From Symsagittifera roscoffensis (lineage: Eukaryota > Xenacoelomorpha > Acoela > Convolutidae), in NCBI RefSeq assembly GCF_963678635.1, contig NC_087063.1, positions 10,884,386 to 10,948,385 on the forward strand: DNA of 64,000 nucleotides. Direction: 5' to 3'. The notes beneath the pieces were generated by a model. It saw nothing but the letters and a program-made list of their open reading frames with translations, was not told the origin of the DNA and made no database searches. The stretch's first letter is position 1. Each line of letters starts with the position of its first letter. Shown one piece after another: positions 1 to 10,942 of this stretch. Position numbers and translations under genes: made by a program.

Positions 1-180
1 TTCAGTTGCGGATTGGCGAATAAAATTCAATTAAACTAATAACAAAAATACGTGACTTTTTAGAAGTTTTCATAAACGCAATTGAAATTAGGAAAAAGCT
101 AAAATTTAGCGAGAAAACAAATAAACGAACTTAAATTTAACATTATTGTGAAAATAAAGAAAACAGCACACCAAAGATTT

Positions 181-430
181 TAATATGGATTATAATCCAT
201 TATAATCGATTAAAATTGACTATTTTTTTTTTGATAAAGTTTTTTGAAAATAAGGTGAAAATAATCGATTATAATTGATTGTAATAGATTATATTGCGAT
301 TTTATCGCTAAAAAATAGTATCATTATAATTCATTTTTAATCAATTCTAATCGATTATTTTTGGTATTTTATAGAGACTGACAATAAAATCCCAATAGAA
401 TCGGTTTTTATTCATGAAATTTCATTGCGC
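181..430. repeat. Fragment of ATAATCC/ATAATCGATT foldback family
   Basis: Degenerate copies of ATAATCCATT and ATAATCGATTA in both orientations. The right end (about 330-430) matches the right end of the longer element at 58493-59193, including GATTATTTTT, a short ATAGAGACTGAC-type stretch and TTCATGAAATT. Confidence 0.6.
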
Positions 431-678
431 GATCTCCGCTTACGCGTTAATAGCGCGAAAGGTATCGCTCGTTATTGTCAATCTTTAAATCACCATAAGT
501 TTACGAAAAAAGATCACAGGTGAAATGTTTTTTCAATTTTAGGCTCAAGACAACAATACTATTTGAATGATAAGAAAAATTACGTCAAAAATGGCTAGTT
601 AAAAAGTCGAAACATGTCTGAAAAAAAAAACCACCCGAGCACAAGTATTCCGTTTCTTTCGTTACAAAAGTCGGAACA
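430..678 (-). mobile_element. Truncated Helentron-like element
   Basis: Shares the interior of the 51909-52410 copy: CGCTTACGCGTTAATAGCGCGAAA, split by small changes, then GATCACAGGTGAAAT, GTCTGAA and GAGCACAAGTATTCCG. It ends in AAGTCGGAACA, the 5'-terminal motif read on the - strand. The hairpin end is missing, and the element abuts the ATAATCC repeat. Confidence 0.6.
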
Positions 679-714
679 AAAAGCTAGTGGGCTATTTTTT
701 GCAGCGTTTAGATT

Positions 715-800
715 ATTCTGGCCCACAAAATGCGTCTATTTGGTGTATACTGGCGTCAACGCTCTATAATGGCGTCAATTTGGTGTATATGGGCGTTTTT
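715..800. repeat. Short GGCGTCAATTTGGTGTATA repeat
   Basis: Two to three degenerate tandem copies of a unit containing GGCGTCAA and ATTTGGTGTATA. This could be one arm of another array-armed foldback element, but no opposing arm was seen. Confidence 0.4.
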
Positions 801-2461
801 TTTAGAAAAAAGGGTTATATTGAACAAAAACTTTGAGTGACCAGGGGGTCATATCGCTTAGAGGGAGTAGACGTCTTCATTCCCGCACCTCACACTAAAA
901 TTCACTTTTGCCTTCTCCTTAAATCTGATTCGGATTAACTCTAGTTTTATAACTCTGTTTTTTTAATATTAATGTATGTTAACCACTAGAATCAAATCTG
1001 AATTTTTGTTGTATTTTTGTATCACAAGATGGTATCAAAGTATTCTATTTCGCGGAAGGTGGGATGATACATCCGTAGATCAATCTTTTCAACGTTTCCG
1101 CCCTCTTAGAAATTCCACGTGTCAAGCGGAGCATTTACGTTGGACCTGGAGCTTTTTTTTTCATTTCTGTTCATCTTTTTTCCTAAATGTTTACAACTAC
1201 GATCGTCATAAATTTTTCTTCTTCAAACTTGCTCACCGCTCTGTAAGACTAAACAACTTTTTTTCACAAATTTCAGTGCAACTTTTTTCAGTTAGAAATA
1301 TTATTCACACTTTTTTCCATTCTTTTCACAGTTTTTTAATGCTGATCGGGCGTTCTCAGACATAATTAGCAGTGAAGAGTTGTTTCCGGACTAAGTTGTA
1401 AAATGACCCTGTAACACGGTGCAATTTGACGCTTTGGGAGGACGCGACATTTCTCATTTCCCTGCCTCCAAAATACCCACATTTATAGCTATCCTTTTAT
1501 TATTGAAAGATTTTTTTAAAAATGGTTGTGGGAGGCAGCAAATAATAGCTAAAAACAAACAATGTGTATCCTTATTTGTCATTTTAATCTTTGTTTTTTT
1601 TGCCTCAGCCGCTGCTAATTGTTCACAGAGGCTTTGTACTATTTGATAATGAGGTTCAGAATTTTTTTGATTAGGATCTTTTCAAATAAAATAATTTTGT
1701 TCCTGGGGGCTTCTAAAATTGAGGGAGTTATTATCTGATATTTTTTAAAATTGAATTCTATGAAACGAGGAAACGAACGTCAAAGATTTAGGGATTATCT
1801 TCCTATTTTTAGTTTTTTTTGCCATTATTCATCCCAGATATTAAAAAAAAGTATCCACGATTTATCTTTTTAAACAGTTTTGTGTGTTTCAAATTCCATT
1901 TATGGTAATAAATCATACAGTCAGCAATATGGGTTGAAAATTATCTGAGGCTTCTGAAACTGGTGAACCAACTCGAGATTTTATGGGCAACGTTAGAATT
2001 GAAAATAGAAGTATCAGAATGAATATCAGATAGCTGTAAACAAAAATTCAAATTTTGGTCATCAGATAATTTTCTGACACCGTTCAAAAAACTTCCCTGA
2101 GTAATTTGGGTTGTGAGCTGCACGCCATCTTTCGATCTGGTTCGGTCTGGTTCTTCGAGACTCAATCGGGTCCTTGATCGGGGCTTGTTGAGTTTGAAAA
2201 GTTTTAGAGTACATCAACTAAATCAAATCAAACTAAATAACTACTTTTTTAAACACACACGCAGGAAGTTGAAAGTTTAGTTTTACCTTTCAAATCTTAG
2301 CTTTTTGTTTCGACTTTCGAAGAAAGAATCGAATTGTAAGCAGTTAATTGTTTTTATTAACTCCATACATGACTCAAATTGCAACACGTAATTTTGTTAT
2401 TATCAACCTGCAATTCATAGTTTTGCCAATATTTAAACCAAAAACAATTCGAGACCAATTA

Positions 2462-2515
2462 AAGGGCAGTCGGAACATTCAAGGCTTTGCCCTGTTTTGA
2501 CCAGCCTTGTTTGTG
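2462..2515 (+). mobile_element. Terminal fragment of Helentron-like family
   Basis: Reads GGGCAGTCGGAACATTC, then the hairpin region (AAGGCTTTGCCCTG), then GACCAGCCTTGTTTG. This is the hairpin end of the family described at 52595-53070, without the rest of the element. Confidence 0.6.
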
Positions 2516-2589
2516 TTTCGTTGAAAAACAAAGAAAAAAAAGAAGTGCGAAATTGTTTGTTAAATGATGCTGTTGTGTTTGTTTATTAG

Positions 2590-2716
2590 CCTGCTCCAGC
2601 CACAAGTGTGCAAATGGGGAGTGTACAGTGACGGGGGAGGAGGAGGACTCGTTCAACTGCATGTGTTTCATGGGCTACTACGGCACCTCCTGCGATATGT
2701 TTAACCCCTGTGCCAG
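2590..2716 (+). CDS. EGF-repeat protein, exon 1 of window (one EGF module plus start of next)
   Basis: Acceptor TTTATTAG precedes the exon, and entry is in phase 1, the first complete codon being the Cys TGC. The translation gives one full six-cysteine EGF module: CSSHKC, ANGEC, SFNCMC and YYGTSC. It ends in DMFNPCA plus two bases of the next codon, so it also supplies Cys1 of the second module. There is no signal peptide or ATG, so this is an internal exon. The 3' end is unusual: no usable GT follows. The next exon continues the reading frame and the cysteine pattern only if the intron is taken as GA-AG at 2717. EGF modules are extracellular folds held by three disulphides (1-3, 2-4, 5-6). 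The parent protein is not identified. Confidence 0.85.
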
Positions 2717-2737
2717 GAAAGGGATCTTTTTTGCCTA

Positions 2738-2786
2738 CCCCCCCCCCCCCCCCCCCCCCTATCTCTCTCTCTCTCTCTCTCTCTCT
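2738..2786 (+). repeat. Poly-C tract followed by (CT)n
   Basis: About 22 C residues, then TAT and about 12 CT units. Simple-sequence DNA inside the GA-AG intron; its length is unreliable in sequencing. Confidence 0.9.
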
Positions 2787-2788
2787 TC

Positions 2789-3227
2789 GGTAACGAATTG
2801 CCACCCCTATTATGAACTAATTCGAAGGTTAAGCGTGTATTAATTTTGTAACGAATCTCCGCTCTTTTGAAAAGGGCGGGGGGTAGTTAACCAGATCTCA
2901 AGAAAGTACCAGTGGTGTTGATGATACCTTTCTATAATGCCCCATGGACCTGCATTTTTCAATAGATTTTAAAAAGTATACACAATGGCAAAATGAAGAA
3001 AGAACACTTATGGAATAATACATGTATTCTATGTGAGACGTCACAAATAGAAACGGAAGGTGCTTAGACTTTATTGACAGCCATTGTTAGATCCGCTTTG
3101 ATTCGCAGTAGCCCCCCCCCCCCCCCACAATTACAAAAGGGGGAGATTCGTTGCATTTTGTACAAAGTTCACATATGCGTAACCGCTGAATTGTAGTTTT
3201 TTATAGGAGTGGCAATTCTTTACTAGG
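2789..3227. mobile_element. Foldback/MITE-like element filling the GA-AG intron
   Basis: The left arm (about 2789-2873) is the imperfect reverse complement of the right arm (about 3131-3227). Shared stretches include GAATTGCCAC-CCTAT, GGTTA-GCGT and AACGAATCTCC. A second poly-C lies in the middle (about 3112-3126). Related sequence (GGGGGAGAATCG, GTTCACGTATGCTTAACCG) occurs at about 20325-20400, so the arms are repetitive in this genome. Confidence 0.6.
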
Positions 3228-3286
3228 TTATCAAAGGGTAAAAGTAGTTAACAAGATACACGGAGTAATATAATTTATATTTTTAG

Positions 3287-3459
3287 GAAACCGTGCGGAG
3301 AATTCGAGTGCTTCAACACCACTGAAGGCCACTTCTCCTGCGCCTGCCCGGACGGGAGGAGCACCACTGACCCCGTGGACTGTCTCAACACAGACCCCTG
3401 TGCCAATCACAAGTGCCAATGGGGGGAGTGTGTCCCTACCAATCCTGATGATGATGAAG
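3287..3459 (+). CDS. EGF-repeat protein, exon 2
   Basis: Entered in phase 2 after TTTTTAG and ends GATGAAG|GTCAGT in phase 1. It encodes the rest of EGF module 2 (KPCGEFECFNTTEGHFSCAC ending at DPVDC) and the first three cysteines of module 3 (DPCANHKCQWGEC), followed by an Asp-rich stretch. Module 2 is atypical, because the usual Gly-aromatic-x-G before Cys6 is replaced by GRSTTDPVD. The block FNPC...CxNTTxGHxSC recurs in exon 8, showing duplication of this unit within the protein. The downstream join to exon 3 is in phase and completes module 3. Confidence 0.88.
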
Positions 3460-4209
3460 GTCAGTAGTGCTACCAACGGAGAAAAGGAGGATTGTGGCTG
3501 TGAGGGGGCAGGGCTGTTCTGGAGTGGGGGTATTGGTTGGTTTTGGTTCTGGGGGCGGGGGATTAGTGGATGTTTTTGCGATGTTTTCTCTTTCAGTGTC
3601 AACTGGGTGCCGTTTTGGTCCAATTGTAAGACGACCCTTTCCACAAAAAGTTTAACAAAGTGTTTCTAAAAGCGCGTTTGTAAAAAAAAACAATTTGAAT
3701 AGTCAGAGAACGAAAGTTGCATTTTCCTTGACTTCTTTTCAACTGAGACAAGAAAACAAATTAATTGATCTGATCGAATAATGAAAGTAGATTAGTTTGA
3801 TACGAAACTCTAATTTAAGGTTGAAATTAACACGGGTTAATCAATTTAGAACTAATTTGAACTATTCTCTGGAAATTCTTGAACTTATTTCTATATGGCT
3901 TTTTCACCTGCCGTATCTATCTCGCCCTCTTGAATGCATTAGCGTTTCAGTTCAAGTATAATTGAGTTCAGTGAACTGATCGACTTGTGTCTTAAAGTTC
4001 CGAATTATCGAAAATCAGATACAGCTTAAAAGTTCCAAAATCAACAGTTTTTATGGTATCGCATATTAAATTTTTCAAATATTGACACTGTTTCCTTGCC
4101 CCAATTGACTAATTTGATCCTACCTTTGAAATAAGTTTCAAATTTAAGTTTTTGGGAAAACAGTTGATTGAAGAAAGTGAGGTATATTTATAGCTTGTGT
4201 TTGTGTGAA

Positions 4210-4268
4210 CGATGATAGAGGACAGTCGCAACACTCAAGGTTTTGCCCTGATATACGGGCAGTCATGT
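4210..4268 (+). mobile_element. Terminal fragment of Helentron-like family
   Basis: AGGACAGTCGCAACACTC, then AAGGTTTTGCCCTG, then ATATACGGGCAGTCATGTTT. A decayed copy of the family's hairpin end. Confidence 0.55.
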
Positions 4269-4559
4269 TTAGATACAAAAATAATTTTGAGTTAAAATGA
4301 TGGTTATGATTTCTGCGGCAGTTTTGTAAAATCACTCAATTTTAAATGTTGTCAGCAAACTCATAAAAAGAGCACTTTTCTGTGTATTTAGCTTTTTAAA
4401 CAAAAAATAGTTTAAAAAAACATAGAAGTGCATCAAAATTGGCATCTGAAGCTTTTAAAGTGTTTTTCACTATTTTTTTTATTACAGCATGTCTTTTTTC
4501 ATGACTAAATTTTTCTATAAATCTTTTGTATAGTATTTAATGTTGCGTTATCTAAGCAC

Positions 4560-4935
4560 ATAGGTGTTCGGCGCACAGACAATTCCTCCAAAAACACTTC
4601 AGCCAATTTGAAATTCAGACAATTCAGCCAAAAGTATACAGACAATTCAGCCTGAGACAATTCAGCCAGTTTTACAAAACGCTAGATTCAAAAAATAAAA
4701 TCGGAATTGGACTTATTTCTCGGTTTAAGGTGGGCGCGCCATACGCGCGTCGCCGCTTAGCGGCGATAACCGGCTCTAAATTTTGTAACGATTCGTACCC
4801 TCTGTTGGCAAGCTCGCAACACGTTGGTGACTGCAGCGGTCACAATTGTTGGCTGAATTGTCTGCATACTTTTTGCTGAAATGTCTGAATTTTAAATCGG
4901 CTGAATTGTCTTTGGCCGAATTTTCTGGACGCGTA
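4560..4935. mobile_element. Foldback element with arrays of GACAATTCAGCC
   Basis: The left arm carries four or five degenerate copies of CAGACAATTCAGCC (about 4572-4672). The right arm carries the reverse complement GGCTGAATTGTCTG several times (about 4848-4925). The outer ends share TAGGTGTTC (4562 and 4930). The middle has a short GC-rich palindromic stretch GCCGCTTAGCGGCG. A partial right half of a relative, with GCAAGCTCGCAACA, lies at about 63765-63880. Confidence 0.65.
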
Positions 4936-6289
4936 GGTGTTCATATTGTGGATTTTCGAAGTCATGGGTCAGTGATGTGCAAAACATTTGTCATGAAAAG
5001 TTAAACAAAAAAGACTGCTCGAGCAAAAAGATAAAAGCTTCGATTGCCATCCATGGTGATTAACAAGTATCTTTTTGGTTGAATAAGATCATATACTCTT
5101 GGAAATATGAGAAAACTAATATTTAAAGAATTGGTTCTAAATTTTAATGCTCCATAATCTATGTAAGGTACCAAGCGATGCTTGTTGCTTGTGATACCGT
5201 AAAAATAAGAGCAAATTACGTGCCTCATTAACTTTGACTTTGCCGCTTAACTTTTATTTTGCCGCTTTACGTGCCTTAAAAACTTATTTTGCCGCTTACT
5301 CAATAACTAAACGAAGAACATTGCTCGTTAATTATCTCAATTTGAATTATTTAAACTACAAAGTTCAAAAGAACATTGCTCGTTAGTCATAAATTTAAAC
5401 AATTATAACTTGGTGATAATTGATGACCGGTAGTTTAAATAATTCCTTTGAACTTCAGTTAAAACGAGCAGTTGAAAAGGCGAAAATTAAATGAATGAAA
5501 AACCACACCAAGCATAAAAGTTTTGCATTTTTTCGAAACTAGACAAAAAAATCAATGAATAATTTTACAATTTTTTAAAATAATTAAACATTTTTTTGAC
5601 ATATGAGAGTTTTTCAACATACAAAACTTGTAACCAATGAATAGTAACAGAATGACCATTTTGTTCATACACATTTTTTGAACTTATAAATTTGATTGAA
5701 ATTACAATGATTGAATACTAATTCAGTTCTGTCTAATTTCTGCTATTTTTTGTATTTGGCCTTATCTCTGACCAAAATGGAAAAGATTCTGACTTGACTA
5801 AAGAACTCTCTATCTCAAACTAAAACATGCAAGCTTCTATGAGATTTTTCCCTGTTGATTTTTAATTGCTGTTTTTACCAATGCGTACTGCGAGTAAAAT
5901 CTTAAAAAAAACGATAGAGAATTTAAATTAAAAAAATTGCCTAAAAGGTGTTATTCATTGAAATTTACATGCATAAATACTTCTGATCATTATTATTTTA
6001 ATTATGATATCTTCTTACTGAAACTGATTAAATTCGCGGGTTGACCTCCACACAAACAAATGCTTCAAAGAAGTATAGAATATTCCTACCATGCTCATAA
6101 TAAAACTTCGACAATTTTATTTTCACTAAGGTCGCTTTTATGTGCGTGGTATAATCAAAGACCTATTCAAACAAAACTTAAGCGTATTTTCTTTTTGGTA
6201 TTTAAGAACTTTTCATTGCCAAGGAAGCGCTTAATGAAGCTTCCGCAACTAGTTTTCCTGCAGTGGATCCAATAGCGTGCCGAGATCGA

Positions 6290-6775
6290 GCGAGAGCCTC
6301 AATTCTGGCTGCCATATTTTTCCGCAGGGTCCCCTTTTGGTGTTATCTTACGACATCCATGCTAACCATCTCGGAGTTTTTCTAAAGGTGACTTTGTCGT
6401 CAATATGAATAATTTTGAAGGGGCGCGAGCCAAAAAACGCATTTTTTGGCCAAAAATTTCCAAAAAGTGCCTAAAGCGGCTCTTTTGGCCTGTTTTTTCA
6501 AAATTTCGACTGAGGTGCAGAAAATTGGGCCAAAACAAGGTTTTTTTAGTGCTTTGGGAGAGCTCGGAAAATCAATTTGGTTGACCTAAAAAAAGTTCGA
6601 CAAATTTTTTTCCCCGTTCTCGAAAAAATCCTAGATCCCCCCTGGTCCGTATAATTTTTTCCGGAAAATGAAATTGATCGACATAAAAAAATTCGGCAAA
6701 TTGCAAACTTTTCACAATTTTTCGAAAAACCGCCCCTTCTCTAAAAAAATTCTGCGCACGCCACTGAGTGTTACT
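6290..6775 (-). mobile_element. hAT-like MITE, reverse orientation, plus adjoining partial copy
   Basis: The reverse complement follows the family order: a CTCGAG..GATTTTC-type end (here CGAAAAAATCCTAGATCC), GGTTGACC, GAGCTC, then the GCGCG..CCCC boundary. A second copy end (about 6646-6775) finishes in GCGCACGCCACTG. No clean target duplication was seen. Confidence 0.6.
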
Positions 6776-7511
6776 GAAGTTTTTGTGCTATTTCAGGGAA
6801 AATTAGTCGCATTACTCGCATTACTCGCTTCAAATTAGACAAAAATTCAAAATTTCCAAACAGGTTTGTTTTTGACACTGCGATAAAATATTTTCGAAAT
6901 TTTATACTGTCGTTCGAATGACCGATGAACGGTTTTTAATATGATATATCACTCGACTCATTTCGAGTGGTACCTGATTTTGCGTGGATAACAAAAATAA
7001 AGAAAAAGGAACAAAAATCTAAAAACTTTTGAAGAAAAAGGTCTTGTTTTCAGAGGAATGGAGGGCGCATGGAGGGAAAACTTTACCAAGATCGTGACTA
7101 AATATGTATTATCCATGTGACATGGCTATCATGTCAGGATCTTGCAAGATATCCTTGTGTCAGATACGTTCGCGAAAATGTGTTTGTCGAAGGTCGTGGC
7201 CCTTCATTTGAACTCAACCTGTTCTTGATGTTTCTTCATCCGTCCTTGATGCCATGTTATAGAATATAAATCTAATGTGACTGAAATTTAAGGATACGAA
7301 ACCTGTCAAATAATGATTTTTTTTTTTCATTTTTTTCGAAAGCAAATGCGTGACAAAAAACAATCCAGCGAGTTGAAATTTATCAGATTTCGTCGATTAA
7401 TTGGTACAGACTGCAGCATATCTTAATTAACAGTGAAATGCAAAAACATCCTGTAAACACTAAATCTACACTCGCAAAAAAGCGTCCTAAAAATGCAGTG
7501 TTTCTGTGCAG

Positions 7512-7715
7512 AATACGACGGCTTGGATTTGCGCGGGGGGAATGTGGCTCCCAGCTACGTGTGTGAGTGTGAAAGGGGCTACAGGGGCAGATGGTGCGAG
7601 GATAGAGACACCTGTCAGTTCGTCAACTGCCACAACAATGGCACCTGTATCTCGTCATCGTCAGGAGGGGGGACAGCAGATAGCTACCATTGTCAGTGTC
7701 AGCCCGGATACACAG
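7512..7715 (+). CDS. EGF-repeat protein, exon 3
   Basis: Acceptor TGTGCAG; entered in phase 1, completing a Glu codon with exon 2; ends ACACAG|GTGAGC in phase 1. It encodes the end of module 3 (SYVCECERGYRGRWC) after a long loop rich in Gly, Asp and Leu, and most of module 4 (DTCQFVNCHNNGTC, then a Ser/Gly loop, then YHCQCQPGYTG). Cys6 of module 4 comes from exon 4 (ANC). CxCxxGYxG is the classical EGF C-terminal signature. The loop between Cys3 and Cys4 of module 3 is unusually long, at about 26 residues. Confidence 0.92.
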
Positions 7716-9679
7716 GTGAGCAATATTTGAATTTGAAATTTTCCACGTTTTAAAATTGTAGGCGCCGTTCGCCCCAAAATCGTTACGATTTTGTATATGA
7801 AATATAAGGGCAAAATGTGCCCATAATTTTCAGATGAGCTAAGTGTGTGCAGACCGATATATCTGAGATTGCTATAACTTCATAATTAACTCATCAAATT
7901 TATCAATCAACCACTGTAGTCTTGAAATCAATTTTAAATGTTGCAATAATCTAGTTAGCAGTTAATATATTGCACTTGAAATAGCTTTTAAAAAACAATT
8001 TTGAAACTTGTAAGTGTTTCATATGTGTTTTTTTTTCAATTTTCTCCAGCTGTAAATCAACTGGTAGGATAGTCCAGTTTGAGCCGGGTTTTATTTTTTG
8101 ACTTCAAGTGGTTTGTTTTTGATAGCCTTCGAGAAATTTCTTCCTTCGCAAAATTGGTAACAAAAAAGATACACCTCGAGTATGCTTTTGAACCTGATAT
8201 CTTATGTCACAATCAAAAAAAATTTTTTTTGACAAACTGTTGAAATTCGTTAAGAAAAAAATCACGAACTAAAAAATATTCATGCAAAACTAAACAGTAA
8301 ACTTTGCATGCAATTTCTCAGGCATTTTCAGCGAAAAAATGGTTTCTGTCTTTTTATCAAAATTTATCATCAGTAAATTTAATTAAAACACACTGTAAAC
8401 ATTTAACGCGGCACATAAATATCAACCTGAACAAACGAGTGGTGACACTTTTCATAGCAGGTGAAATTTTTGACATGTTTGTTTTCTGTGATCAGTATTT
8501 GAATGAACGATAATTGTCATATGTCGTTTATAACTGAACCTAAGATGTTTTTGAGTTAGGACCGAAGTGTAACTCATAGAGTAATTTCGGATAGGGTACA
8601 CCGTCTGCTCGTCACGCTATCTTATTTTCGGCCGGATAGATTCGTGCAACTTCTTAGTCTAATACCGATCCTAATCTTACTCTTATACTATCTAGTCTCA
8701 GGTTGTTTAACTAGTCTCTGCTAGGCTCAATAGATCTAGGGTATACTGGTTTATTGCGGTTGCTGAAGTGCTCGGGAGAGTCCAACTAATTTCTAAGTTA
8801 AATTCAAATCTCTCTGGTGCTGAAATTACAAGTAACTTCAGCACTTACAAATAAGTGGGTTGTTAGTTAGATGGATCATGATTGGTTAATATTAAATACT
8901 TTACATTGGTAAAACATTTAATTTATCCAATCATAAAATGTAGTTTAGATCAGGTTCCATTTTATATAGAAAAACTTTTAGGCCCTACTAGATATAATAT
9001 TTTTCTGCACATTACTTTGACCGGGTTGAAACCTGGTTCAAATTTTGAACAATGGATCACTGATCACTCCGTTTCTTCTTTTTCACAAATTTACTGTGAG
9101 CAAGAACATAAAAGTCATTTTGCAAGCAACATATGAAAAAATTCTCTACAAAAATATAAGATTTTCTAAAATTTCTTATGCAGTTTGATTAACATAAAAA
9201 TGATTGGGCGTGACTATATCGTCACACTCCTTTCAATTCAGCCCGTATTTAGGTCATTCAGCAAAAACTCAGTCAGACATATCCATATAATACGATAATT
9301 TTGAGGCAGTTTAACCAATTTTTTATTACTGATTAGTCTATTATGCAATAAAAATTCACCTACTGCAATATACATTTATGCCAGCAGTCATGCCCAGAAG
9401 AAGCGCAGCGTTGCAAAAGAAATGGAGCAAGCGTTTGCCACTAAAAAATTTTCTCAAAATTCCGTTAAATTTTGTTGATTGGAAAACTGACTTAATTGTC
9501 CAAATTTTCTGAATCTCATGCAAAATTGTTTGCCGAAAATACCATTTTTACACTTGCGATAGCAAATGTTTTGTAATCGGGAACTAGGTTGTTTTTTATA
9601 CCAATCTTGTGTTCTTTATTGTCTTCTCTTTACAATTGTTTTCTTTATTATTGAGTCTTAACGACTTCCAGGCTCATTA

Positions 9680-9785
9680 CCATTTGACCTAGAGGTAACG
9701 CCGTGGCCATCATCATTAGGTCAAGGGTTCGAGTATCGGTCGGACCTTGTGATTGAAACTTTTACGGGAAAAATTTAACGTCGGA
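9680..9785 (+). mobile_element. tRNA-derived SINE-like copy
   Basis: An A-box-like GACCTAGAGGTAACGCC is followed about 35 bases later by a B-box-like GGTTCGAGTAT. These are the internal RNA polymerase III promoter elements of tRNA-derived SINEs. The downstream tail, with GTGATTGAAACTTTTACGGG and an A/T-rich stretch, resembles the copy at 41642-41765. It does not fold as a real tRNA by eye. Confidence 0.55.
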
Positions 9786-10249
9786 CTTTCGATTCGATTG
9801 TCTGCTCAAGTTTTGCTGTCTTAGTTGCCACATCAAGGATTTTGCTTGTGCTGTATTCAATTTTCTTTACAGTTGCGAGCGTTGTTCATTGTAGCTGCAG
9901 GACAGACTTAAAAGAATTTTTCCAAAAAAAAAATTTTTTTTTCGGCTCAGCTGGTGATATTTAAGTACCATTTAAATATTTAAGTACCATAAAAATAACC
10001 GCATTGACTATACTTTCAAAATATTTGAAGGAAAACAACCAAATTGTTTACCAGATTTTATAATTGATTTTTTTTCCTCTCGGTAAATTTATTCTTTCTG
10101 AAACTGTTTTCTTGAAAAAAGTCCGCGATCAAAAGTTTTTGTGCCATTATACCCGTATCATTATGGTTTTGTGCAACAATCTGCCATTAAGCTTTGGTTT
10201 CTGAAGTTTTGAGGCTAATGCATTTGAACACAAAGGAACTTTAAATGAA

Positions 10250-10705
10250 ACAAGACATCTCGAATATCAGGGCAAAGCCCTGAATGTTCCGACTGTCCCT
10301 TAATTAATATCGAATAATTTTTGAGAAAAGAAATTATAGAAAATCTATAAATTTTGGACAATATCAAAGTGTGAAATTTTGAGTCGTACAGAATTGATAC
10401 GACCGATTATTTAGCTTCACTTTTATTTGGAAGGATTTTGTTGTACGGGATAACTCGCCACGCATAAGTTATTTGCGCGACCCTATCATTATCATGAATA
10501 AACTCTTCAAAATGCGCATAATTTAGTCCAGATTATGGCCAAATTGGCAGTTTTAAAACCCCCAGATCTTTACATCGGAGGTAAAATATCTTTTTACAAT
10601 TTAATTCAGGAAGTCGATACCTTAAATGTGGTATAAAAAAAATTGTTGAAAACTTTTATTTTGATCATGGCATAGATTTTCCGTTTTCTTCGAAAATCGC
10701 AACAA
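10250..10705 (-). mobile_element. Helentron-like element, second subfamily
   Basis: The hairpin end lies at low coordinates: CAAGACATCTCG, then CAGGGCAAAGCCCTG (10268-10282), then AATGTTCCGACTGTCCC. The other end is TTTTCTTCGAAAATCGCAAC, a decayed GTCGGAAC terminus. The interior (GGGATAACTCGCCACGCATAA, split by small changes, and GCGCATAATTTAGTCCAG) matches 29640-29940 and 59752-60234. There is no coding capacity. Confidence 0.65.
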
Positions 10706-10942
10706 CAAGAGTGCTCGTATTTGGGCAAAGCCCTGAAATCTCTGAATGCCTTTTAACTGGTCTCGAATAGTTTTTCATTAATGAAAATTTGACAAACTAT
10801 GAGTTTTAAACTGATAACATCAGTTGTCAAAAGACAAAAATTGAGTTGTATATGAAATTAATAGGGTCAATTAGCTTGCCTCAATTCAATTTGGAATGAT
10901 TTTGTGGTGGGAGATAAATTTTCACGCGTAAATAATTTGCCT
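10706..10942 (-). mobile_element. Second Helentron-like copy, head-to-tail with the preceding one
   Basis: Starts CAAGAGTGCTCGTATTTGGGC immediately after the previous copy ends. The hairpin is decayed, and the element is truncated after CACGCGTAAATAATTTGCC. It retains the intact stretch CCTCAATTCAATTTGG used below as an empty-site comparison. Confidence 0.6.

Larger units (their letters stand above)
1..2589. other. Upstream non-coding stretch (intron or 5' flank)
   Basis: AT-rich sequence with no EGF-type exon and no ORF of recognisable family. Exon 1 begins with a splice acceptor in phase 1, so this is most likely the end of a longer intron. It contains a fragment of the ATAATCC foldback family, a truncated Helentron-like copy, a short GGCGTCAATTTGG repeat and a Helentron-like terminal fragment, listed separately. 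I see nothing else supportable in about 900-2460. Confidence 0.6.
2717..3286 (+). other. Non-canonical GA-AG intron flanked by AGGAAA direct repeat
   Basis: Joining 2716 to 3287 gives NPC-AR-KPCGEFEC in frame and a complete six-Cys EGF module. The intron then starts GAAAGG and ends TTTTTAG. The six bases AGGAAA occur at both edges (2715-2720 and 3285-3290), so the exact cut is ambiguous within the repeat, but no position gives GT-AG. The only alternative GT donor in frame (2697) deletes FNPCAR and leaves a five-cysteine module. The interior is poly-C, (CT)n and a foldback element. The eight other complete introns here are GT-AG. Confidence 0.7.
3460..7511 (+). other. Intron 2 (4.05 kb, GT-AG, phase 1)
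   Basis: Donor AAG|GTCAGT and acceptor TCTGTGCAG. It contains a Helentron-like end fragment, a GACAATTCAGCC foldback element and a hAT-like MITE, listed separately. I see nothing specific in 3700-4200, 4980-6060 and 6800-7490, apart from short TA-rich motifs and CTCGACTCATTTCGAG (about 6953-6968), a possible relative of the GGGTCGAGTGATAT repeats near 57.6 kb. Confidence 0.75.

Noticed and set aside
976-1365. 129-codon plus-strand ORF near the left end
   Set aside because: Phe/His/Ser-rich composition typical of T-rich DNA, no domain, and no splice or repeat context.
2697-3286. A canonical GT donor at 2697 for intron 1, giving an in-frame GT-AG join to 3287
   Set aside because: It would delete FNPCAR, leave a five-cysteine module and discard codons that match the paralogous FNPC segment in exon 8. 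GA-AG is preferred but unproven without cDNA.
3400-3669. ORFs continuing past exon 2 into the intron
   Set aside because: The EGF pattern stops at the GTCAGT donor, and the exon 3 join restores it; the extension is intronic read-through or the wrong frame.
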